64,000 nt of DNA from Seriola aureovittata (Eukaryota; Chordata; Actinopteri; Carangiformes; Carangidae). The translations under genes and the position numbers were made by a program. Shown one piece after another: positions 55,776-64,000 of this stretch. The notes beneath the pieces were generated by a model. That model saw nothing but the letters and a program-made list of their open reading frames with translations. It ran no database searches and had not been told where the DNA came from. The stretch lies in contig NC_079373.1 in the NCBI RefSeq assembly GCF_021018895.1, forward strand, positions 25,371,376 through 25,435,375, read 5' to 3'. Positions within the stretch are counted from its first letter, which is position 1; every line of letters starts with the position of its first letter.

Positions 55776-57756
55776 CACACCAACGACACGACCGCTGTCT
55801 CCACCTCGTTTAACTGCGGTGGAGATTCAAATAATGATTAACGGGAACGTGAAGCAGATGGAGAAGGATGTGTGTGTTTTTTTAAAAAAACAGAGACGGG
55901 GGCGAATCAAGAGTTTCGCCGACATGAAAGTCGTATTTTGGCGGCGTGTGAACGCGGCTCGGTTCGTCCTCGGAGGAGAACGACTTCACACGGCTCTGCG
56001 TGTTGAAAAGACGAATCCTCTGCTTTATCGCTCGCTCTTTATTTCCTCTAATTACCCGTCGTCGTGGTATCACTCTCTGTTTCTCAGCAGCACATCCTTT
56101 TCTCCTGGCACCTTTTGGGAAATTAATTCATTTTTTGCTAAAGTGTCTTAATAATTACAGTGACATGGAGGTTAATTGCCTAATCTCTATTGCCATGGAG
56201 GCATCCCGTCGAAATCCCCACACAATCTGTTCCAGAAACAGCAGCCAGAAGATCCTCTGTTACCAGAGGGGACGCTCTGACCTAAATAAAGTTTTTTTCT
56301 TTTCTTTTTTTTTTTTTTGAAACATCCAGCAGGTAGCGGACAGGGAGTTCAGGTACGCCGTCGACTGCCATTAATTTTCCACTTTGATTTAACGCTGGAA
56401 ACTTGTTCTGGAGCGAGGGAGCGAGGGAGCGAGGGAGGGAGGGAGGGAGGGAGGCCGTCTGACGGCTCTAAAATATAGAGGTCCGGTGCAACAATGTCGG
56501 CCAAGGACTCCTGTTAGTACCTTTTAAAATAAAAGGCCACAGAAAATTTAAAGCTGTGAACTATGACGAGGCGCCGCTTCCTGTTCTTTCATTTAACGAT
56601 CAAGCTCATGTTCGTCGGTGATTCTGTTCCATTCTGCAGTTGTGTAAAGGCGTAGGTGTGATTGAAAAACAAAACAAACTTAGTGTTAATTTAAATTTAA
56701 AAAATGTCTTCACCTCCCAGAAGAGGGTGATTAATGGACGCCACCGCCGCCCACGATAAAGTTCTCACTCTAACTTTACCATTTTCACTATTTTCAAAAC
56801 ATATTTTTAAACCTGGAAAAAAAAAACCACATTGTTAAACATCATGTAGGATTTTATTGGAACCAGCTGCTCAGTGCAAGTTCATTCAGTTCAGACTAAA
56901 GTTTATTATATATTGTCATTTTCAGACTTTGAACTGCTGGAATTTCACGCATCACATTGAATAAAGAGACAAAACTATTGACAGACTTCCCAGCATGCAT
57001 TGATTGAGAGTTTATAGTCTCTCTGGAGACTTTTATTTTGTTGCAGTTATTGATACTGAGGTACATGTTTAAACGGCCTGATCATCCACACACGCAGGAA
57101 TCTTTCCTTTGTTCAGCAACACCAGGAACGTTGGAGCTGTTTGTTTTGTTTTTGTTGTTGTTGTTTTAGATAATTACAGCTCTTGTTTTGTCGCCACTTT
57201 TCTAAATCCTGCTTTTGTCCCTCAACTTTTCCACTTTCACTTTGATTCACAGACTAAAATCTCTCTTTATTGTTTTCTGACTATCCAGCTGATAGAATCC
57301 AGATGTGAGGAGGAGTTAATCCACATGTTGATTCACTCTCTGTGAGCTCTCAGTAAACGAGCTGAGTGAACGTTTTGTTCCCGGTATTCACACCGTCACA
57401 GGAAGTCAGCTCCGCCATTATTGTGTCTGCTGCAGAGCTGCGCCGCCGGTGGAGGACGAATCGATGAGTTACTGCCTCGGAATAAAACTGAAGCAAATCA
57501 TCATCGTCATGTTCTCATAGTTTTCAGATGCAGTGAACAGGTTTGCTTTGGGGACATGTTTGGGCAGCAGGACATCTTATTTTGAAAGTGGGGACACTTG
57601 AAAATTGAAGAGATTACAGGAGGGAGGGGGACGTAAAATCACTTTTTTTGTACATTTCGGGCAGTTTGATTAGTGAGGACATTTTGTCAAAGTGAAGTTT
57701 AGTGGTTAAAGAATAAATAATGTCAGTGTGTGTCCTCACAAGTGCAGTGTACAGTC
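55776..57756. other. No gene seen; strong conserved-element candidate at 56080-56290
   Basis: 56090-56215 (GGGAAATTAATTCATTTTTT, GTCTTAATAATTACAGTGAC, GGTTAATTGCCTAATCTC, TTGCCATGGAGGCATCCC) is repeat-free with several TAAT cores. 56411-56454 is a (GAGG)n-type run. 57140-57165 is a TTG run. No exon is recognised. Confidence 0.45.
56411..56454. repeat. GAGCGAGG/GAGG tandem run
   Basis: Three GAGCGAGG units and then GGAG units. The + strand could form a G-quadruplex. Confidence 0.9.
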
Positions 57757-57784
57757 GTGTGTGTGTGTGTGTGTGTGTGTGTGT
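57757..57784. repeat. (GT)n microsatellite
   Basis: About 14 GT units. Confidence 0.96.
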
Positions 57785-57884
57785 CAGTGTAGTATCCTCA
57801 GCCGGCGTCCCCTTCGCTCTCTCTTATTAATCACAGATCACCGACCTTTCACTCTGGTGGGGGACACGCCCTCTGGACTGTCTC

Positions 57885-57939
57885 GGGGGAAGGAAGGAGG
57901 GGGAGGGAGGGAGGGAGGGAGGGAGGGAGGGGGTGGGGG
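57885..57939 (+). repeat. (GGGA)n run with G-quadruplex potential
   Basis: At least eleven GGGA/GGAG units in 55 bases, ending GGGGGTGGGGGC. It supplies far more than four GGG runs with one-base loops. Confidence 0.93.
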
Positions 57940-58126
57940 CTTCGTGTCAGTGTACCTGGACAGAGTACCAGCCAATGTCCACCATGACCCCACACCACCC
58001 CCCCACCCCTCTCGCTCTCCACCCCGTGCCTGCTAGCTCGCCGTGACACCAACATCCATCACCTCTGGATGCAGGTCGACATCCATCAGCAGTGTAGCTT
58101 CAACAGGCTGGCCCCGCCCCCCCCCC

Positions 58127-58127
58127 T

Positions 58128-58196
<69 letters not shown>
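58127..58196. repeat. C10 run and (TG)n microsatellite
   Basis: A poly(C) run (58117-58126) is followed by about 34 TG units with one TA interruption. Confidence 0.97.
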
Positions 58197-58198
<2 letters not shown>

Positions 58199-58682
58199 TG
58201 TGAGACACATATTGACCTGTCATGTGAATACCTAATGAGGAGCCTGGGAGTGTGTTTCCATCACGGATCCTGTTTGGAAAGAAATTGTGACAAACCTGGA
58301 AAGAACGAATCTGACAAAGAACAATTCGGGGGAAATTTTGACATTTTTTTAAAAAGGGAAACTAATAAATATTATTAGATTATTAATTACCTTCAATCAA
58401 CAAATCGATCAGTGTGATTGATGAGTTGGGTTCTCGGGGCCTCTGGGTCAATGGAGTCAATTGGAGTTGTTACTAATCACAGGTTCATGTTTTTAAGTCT
58501 CAAATGTACATTTACAGTTTTACTGGCTGTGAAGAACAAAAGTTAACGTTACGTTTCACTATTTCTATTTCATATATAGATATTAATAATTATGATTTAA
58601 TCAGTGTTTACTCCGTTTAATTTATCTATGAAAATAAACAACGACGACTTCATTCAACACGTATTAAAGATGTGACGAATGG

Positions 58683-58800
58683 GTTGAGAGGCTCAGAGCC
58701 TCCTCTCTTCTGATTGGCTCACCGACCTGTTGTTACTAGAGATGTGAAACTGCACTGAGATGGTTTGTGGTTCTTAAAACCACAAATATGTTTTCTTAGG
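58683..58800 (-). repeat. CCAAT-hairpin repeat family, copy 3
   Basis: Reversed, it reads AACATATTTGTGGTTTTAAG, AACCACAAACCATCTCAGTG, ACATCTCTAGTAACAACAGG and TCGGTGAGCCAATCAGAAGA, matching 25086-25215. It lacks about 20 bases between ACATCTC and TAGTAAC and stops before the second hairpin arm. Confidence 0.8.
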
Positions 58801-59583
58801 AAAATAAAATACAGGAGAAGAAAATAATTAATTACTTTTTTATTGTATTTTTTTATTGTATTTTTCCAGCGTTGTACTTAAGTAATTGGAAAAGTACTTC
58901 TACCACTGGAATTATGTCCTTGAGGAGGGATGAACAAACACACACAGTCCAACAGCAGCCTTAAGTTAGTTTGCTCATCAGCAGCTGGACACAGTTTACC
59001 CAGCATGCTTTGCCTGGAGCTCCAGTTTGCTCAAAGATCAATACTGATTAGCTGGACAGCAGCTCCGTTTGATCAGAGTGATTTTACAGCTGCAGCTTTA
59101 AACACAATAAAAGTATTGTACAGTGTTTTCATTTAAATATTAATATTCAGAACAGTAACCTCTCACTCAGCTGTCAGTCGTGGCTGCGAGAGAGCGACCG
59201 GCGCTGACAGCTGGAGCGTGACGCCATCACCGGCAAACACTCAGTTACAGTCAGTGACATTTCATTTTTCACAGCCAATCAGCCGCCCCTTCACACGCCG
59301 ACGCTGCAGCATTCTGGGTTGTCGGAGTCACACTGTCTACATCCGTGCTGACGGGCCATTTATCTCTGTTTGAAACGGCGGCGGCGACTCCGGCGTCGTC
59401 GGCCCCTTCGGCAGCAGGAGAAGGTGAACAAACAGCTTTTCAGAATGGAAACGTCAAACATTTGGCAAAATGTCCAGCATCCTCGGGGGCAAATAATGCA
59501 GTTAATTCAGTGTTTAATAGGTTGTCATAACATGGCAGACAGTCGGGGAGACTGATTGAATAAACCATTACTTCCCCTCCTGC

Positions 59584-59610
59584 AGGAGGAGGGGGCCGGG
59601 GGGGGGGGGG
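59584..59610 (+). repeat. G-rich run (G12)
   Basis: GGAGGAGGGGGCC followed by a 12-13 base G run. Confidence 0.9.
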
Positions 59611-61775
59611 TCGTAAATGAACAGAGCTGTGGACACTGTGGTGGCGGGTACGACCGGCGATAGCAGACTTCATAAATGAAATAACCTGCCACTTTCTCAG
59701 CAGAATAAAGCCGTACCCAGGCAGAGATGCAGACTCAGTATAAATCGTCAGCTTCTCCGCCGGTGAGAGTCACATCCATCAGTGAGTTTACTGATGTACT
59801 CACCTGTCTCACCTGAGCGTCTCTGTGTCCTCCACAGTCTGCTGCTACAGGTTCAGCTCTGCTCCGCCCTCAGAGTTTTCTGCAGGGATCCAGAACAAAG
59901 GTCGGGCACAACTTAACTAAAGGTGGAAGTTTTCTGTCGAGGATCCTCATGTAGGCTTGACCCAGCATGCACCTGTTGGTCGTGCAGCATCATGGATGTG
60001 TTTGATTTGCTGTTGTAATCCACAATGAATGAATAAATCCTGAATTTAACGACATCATTGTGTATTTTTTAATACTGTTTTAATACTTTTTGTCGTACTT
60101 GTTTACACTCGTTCAGTGAGTGCAGAACATGTATCGTGCAAACTGGTAAATTGCATCTGCTGCGTCTCGTCCCCGGGGTCGGTTCTCCTCCGTGTGAGAC
60201 GCTTTGGCCTGCGATTGTGTGTTTTTGAAACCTATTTCTGGGCTGCAGCTCACTCTTTCATCCTGGAGCGCAGTGTAGTGCATGGCCGTGCTTCGCAGGT
60301 GACAGGTGTGTTTGCGTTGTCTGTGATCTGAAAGACGTCACAGCACAGGGAAAGGGGCCAGGATTAGCTTGTTGTGTTTTACATCACTGCTGATTGTAGC
60401 TGGAGTGGATGCTGACTGGTAGCAGATCTTAGCAGCTCTACAGAGTGTCAGCTGAACCCCCCCACCCCTCCACATATGGAGCTCAGCCCTTTGGTGGCTG
60501 CAGACTCACCTGCAGCTTGTTCTTTGCTGCAGCTGCTGATTTTTGTTCCACTCTCAGGTAGTTCATCGTGACGTTTTGCTGTGATGGGACACCTCTGGGT
60601 TTGACATTTGAATTAAAGTATTAATTAGTTCTGTCATAAATTCGCTCTACATTAACTCAGGGAAATACTTAAACAAACAAACAAATAAATCAACATCACA
60701 GCATCTGTCGTTTAATATTCTCAGTCTATAATCTATTGAGCTCCTCTTCACCTTTGACCTCTGTGGCCATTGGTTTCCCTTCGTTGGTCGTCTCAGTGAA
60801 CGCAGCACCGTGTGGGAGCGGGAAACCGTTTCATTGACACCTCCTTCCCGCCGCCTCGCTAACTCGCTCGTTCCCACCAATTAGCGGCGACCTCGGGTGC
60901 GACTAACAAGGTCGCCGGCGATGGATCGCTCCCATATTTACTTACATAACCCGATCATGAGCTCAGAAGATGAATTACGCCGCAAACTGTTTCAGACAAG
61001 CCTGCTGGATATTAATTTATAAGCTTTGATTCATATATTTATAACTGCAGTGAGTTATTAGGCAGCGGTGGAGAACAAGAGGAGGAAACCTGGAGGAGAA
61101 TTTAAAACTGGAGCAATGAGGGAGGAGGACACGGAGACACCAGGGACCTGAGTTCAGCTTTGTCTTTGTCTGGCTTCACTCAGGCTGAAAACAGTCATAT
61201 GATAACTGGTATCATGAAGCTGGTTATGAACTGGTTCAGTTAACTTAGCTCCAGCTCTGACGACGTTCACAGAAAGGAGAGGTGGTTGTTTCCAAGGCAA
61301 ATGTTCCAACTTGTCACAACAGCAGAAGCAGCAGGTGGAAGTTACAGGAAAGTTTTCATCCAACTTTTGATCAAATTTCTACAAAATCGTGTAAAGAAAC
61401 CAGAAAACAGATGCAAATTACAAAGAAAAAGGCCATTTATACTATATATACAATATGACATGAAAACACAATACAGTACAGTTACTGGTGCTGTGACAGG
61501 AGTCACATGATACAATAGAAAATAGTTTTACCATTTTTTAATTATTATTTACTATTTATAATGTGTAAATAATATAATACACTAAAATGTGGTTGTGAGC
61601 AGATTTTGAGTGTTAATTGATGTATTTGTCAGCAGTTACAACTTCGGGGTACGGGGGAGCCAATCAACAATCTGTCTCGTGACACCATGAATATCGATGA
61701 ACAATAAGTATAATGTTGTTGCTGATCAGTGTAGATATATGTACAAGATGAGGCTTATAATGAGACTCTGTTTAA

Positions 61776-61778
<3 letters not shown>

Positions 61779-61808
<30 letters not shown>
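61779..61808. repeat. (TA)n microsatellite
   Basis: About 14 TA units. Confidence 0.95.
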
Positions 61809-61810
<2 letters not shown>

Positions 61811-63269
61811 CATTAAATGCTAAAAGAGACACAAAACGGCCACATAGAGAAGTAAAATGTCCACACACTCTTTATTTGTGTCTCTTTGATAGGGACAATG
61901 CATTAACGTAGTTTGAAAACAGCGTATGAATCTAATGTTTTGCACAAGGAGTTTATAGTTATTGCTAATCCTCGACTCCATGTTTGAGCTTTTACACGTG
62001 TTTTAAAAGTTGTGCATGTTTTTGCATGTAGTGTTTGTTAGAGGTGTGCATGATGTTGAAGGTGAACATGCAGTTGTAGCCGTTGCAGTGCATGTCTTAT
62101 TAACAAGCTGGGAAAAGAAATTGCATTGACTTCACATGAAATCAGACTGTGTGTAAAACTCCCTTCCTGCTGAGTCAGAACTCACTGTCAGAGTTTAGTG
62201 ATGGAGAACAGAAGTATTACCTCCACCTCCCTCCATCTCTTTCCCTCTAATAGATTTATCTCCGTTGGGACTTTGACTCTGATCTCTGGCTTCATCCTCT
62301 CACTGCTCCCGACTGTTGGAGCTGATGGTCCGTATCCTTCCATCACCTGACCTCTGACCCCTGTAGCCGCCCCGCTCAATCACCACCGACTCCAGACGGA
62401 GAGGAGCGGGGTGGAGGTTATAAAAGCATTTATCTGTCATTCGGCGTTCGGGGCTGCAGAGAGAAACGGTCCATCCTGCTGAATGATTCCTCCCTGAAAC
62501 TTCACTGACAGCAGACTGACAGAACGTCAGACTTCAGACAGGACGAGCGTATGTTAAAGGGCGACGGCACATCACTTCTTCACTGCTGCAGATTACTAAT
62601 ACACACCAAGGCTGGAAGCTTGAAGACAAGCTTACAAAAACACATCAGGCTCAGTTATAAAACGGTTACCAAGCTAACGGTGGAACATGTAGGTTGTGCT
62701 AAATGTGATTTGTGTTTAAATGAATTAAAACGAGTCGGTTCGAATGTGTTCAAACTTGATTTTTTTTGAAGGCGTGACAGCTCAGTTCCTGTTTCTAGAG
62801 CAGGTGTTGTAATTACAAGTCAGATGAACAGTGTGCTGATTCTTGCTCAGTCTTTCTCCACCTGTCAGGTGACTGAAGCCGACTCCAAATCTGTCCGCAG
62901 ATCTCAAGCAAATGTCAAGAAACATTAACAGTATGAGCAGATGAATGAGTGTGTAGACTTTCTGCTCTGTGCTGATTCTGATCATTAAATCTGTGTTCAA
63001 CGTAGTTCAACTATCTGCTACTGAGCATCTGCAGCTGTATGAGACCACTTGTATATATGTCATCTTTTAATTTTCCTGCATTTTGCGAGAAGAAATATAT
63101 AATTTAGTTTTACTTCAGGCTCTGCCTCTAACAGATGATATCACTACGAGATAGCCAGAGTCAGCTTCAACTAGAATTTCACTCACCACACGTTGGGTTG
63201 GTCAATTAATCACACACATCATTATTTCTCTGATTTTTGCCTTAAAAATCCTCCGAAAGGCACGAACAC

Positions 63270-63690
63270 CACAGACATGGCCGAGACGCCACGTTCAGTG
63301 ACTGCAGATTAGCTGAGATGACACCCAGCAGGCAGCTACTGTGCAACTGTGACGGCACCCACCTGTCACTCAAAGTGGCCACGCCCTTAAATATACATAA
63401 TTTTAAGCCTCAATAAAATTCAAATGAGTGAGTCATATAAAAATTCACCCTCCGTCCAGGTGTCATGAAGGAGGAAATGAGCTTCAGAGACCAAAACTGT
63501 TTTTTGTACCAGGCTGTAAACATGTTTATTTCTGCTGTAAAGTTGGACATTTTAACATGGGAGTCTGTGGGGACGGACTCACTGTTGGAGCCTGACTCTA
63601 GTGGTCGTTAGAGGAACTACATGTTTTTGCACTTTAGTGTTGACTTTCATCTTTCAGCCGCAGAGGTTACAGCTTGGTTACAACAGTCCT
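63270..63690 (+). repeat. Abundant percomorph interspersed repeat (ACCAGGCTGTAAACATG type)
   Basis: GAGACCAAAACTGTTTTTTG, TACCAGGCTGTAAACATGTT, TATTTCTGCTGTAAAGTTGG, ACATTTTAACATGGGAGTCT, CTCTAGTGGTCGTTAGAGG and CCGCAGAGGTTACAGCTTGG follow one another as in a very common non-coding teleost repeat. The left boundary is approximate. Confidence 0.8.
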
Positions 63691-63814
63691 CTGAATTGCA
63701 GTGTCGCCCATTGGCTGAAAATAAACTTTATATTCACATCACAATAATTTGAATTAATGATACATTCAACGTTTATATTAATTGAATTTATTCTCTATAA
63801 TGCACGACTCTATT

Positions 63815-63900
63815 TATCTGGTATTCTTTTTTTTATCTCTTTGGTCAACATTTGTTGTTTTCAAACGTGCTCTATGAATAAATTGTCTTGACTTTTTCTG
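63815..63900 (+). mobile_element. LINE (L2-like) 3' tail relic
   Basis: TCTTTGGTCAACATTTGTTG, then CAAACGTGCTCTATGAATAA and ATTGTCTTGAC resembles the common fish L2 terminus (GTGCTATATAAATAAA then a TTGACTTGA repeat). No coding part is present. Confidence 0.5.
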
Positions 63901-64000
63901 TTTAATCAAACTTTGACAGAAACATGAAGTCATTGTTTGACTGCATCAACTTTTAATCTAAGTTTGAGTTGCTGATTTCAGCCATTGTAGCTACGATTAC

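Larger units (their letters stand above)
58197..63269. other. No gene seen; repeats and two possible conserved elements
   Basis: 58683-58800 is a repeat copy listed separately. 59430-59530 (GGAAACGTCAAACATTTGGC, AATGCAGTTAATTCAGTG) and 60870-61060 (CACCAATTAGCGGCGACC, GATGGATCGCTCCC, AATTACGCCGCAAACTG, GGATATTAATTTATAAGC) are repeat-poor and rich in homeodomain-type cores. 62390-62540 includes GTTATAAAAGCATTTATC, TATA-like but without a recognisable transcript. No coding exon is recognised. Confidence 0.45.

Noticed and set aside
55324..56151. 275-codon open frame, the longest in the window
   Set aside because: Its middle is a LINE C-terminal fragment (LTWERLRVPLEELEEVAGER) and its ends have no domain, splice support or conserved start. 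It is an accidental fusion of repeat and non-coding sequence.
62395..62560. Promoter with TATA box (GTTATAAAAGC)
   Set aside because: No initiator, exon or recognisable transcript follows; such words occur by chance in AT-rich DNA.

Overview
This window is ordinary-looking non-coding DNA from a ray-finned fish, most likely a percomorph teleost. The fish call rests on three things: one recognisable vertebrate gene with spliced exons, a very high density of CA/GT microsatellites, and several repeat families I know from percomorph genomes (Tc1-like relics, a LINE with a (GGAT)n tail, a tRNA-derived SINE tail, a TTAA-flanked THAP element). There is nothing prokaryotic here. Nearly all long open frames are chance or repeat frames.

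The only host gene I can support is tafa5 (fam19a5), a secreted chemokine-like neuropeptide gene, read on the + strand. Its penultimate coding exon is at 6636-6763. Its last exon starts at 26156 and codes only Val-Ser-stop before a 3' UTR that runs to at least about 27,460. Positions 1-6635 are the end of the preceding intron. Positions 6764-26155 are a 19.4 kb last intron. The signal-peptide exon and the exon with the first cysteines lie upstream, outside the window.

The last intron holds the most interesting object: a 3.76 kb DNA transposon copy (15421-19179) with 16-bp terminal inverted repeats and flanking TTAA. It carries two convergent decayed genes. The + strand has a THAP zinc-finger exon plus C-terminal remnants of a transposon protein. 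The - strand has a four-exon gene for a domain like the cytoplasmic cysteine-rich (ballast) domain of the P2X7 receptor, with three phase-consistent GT-AG introns. The two coding ends overlap antisense by 44 bp. The copy is dead (frameshifts, one internal TAG, missing centre). A Tc1-like relic lies just upstream, and several short interspersed repeats sit elsewhere in the intron.

From about 27.5 kb to the end I see no protein-coding gene. This part holds long CA/GT arrays (about 31-35, 38-41, 49-50 and 58 kb), a polypyrimidine/polypurine block (36.7-37.5 kb), a hexanucleotide array (40.96-41.22 kb), a Tc1 relic followed directly by a 52-bp minisatellite (42.1-43.4 kb), a degenerate GAGGACA-type array (50.9-51.4 kb), two LINE 3' fragments in opposite orientation (52.6-53.1 and 55.6-55.8 kb), and a widespread teleost repeat at 63.3-63.7 kb. 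Several AT-motif-rich, low-repeat stretches look like possible conserved regulatory elements, but that needs alignment to other fish.
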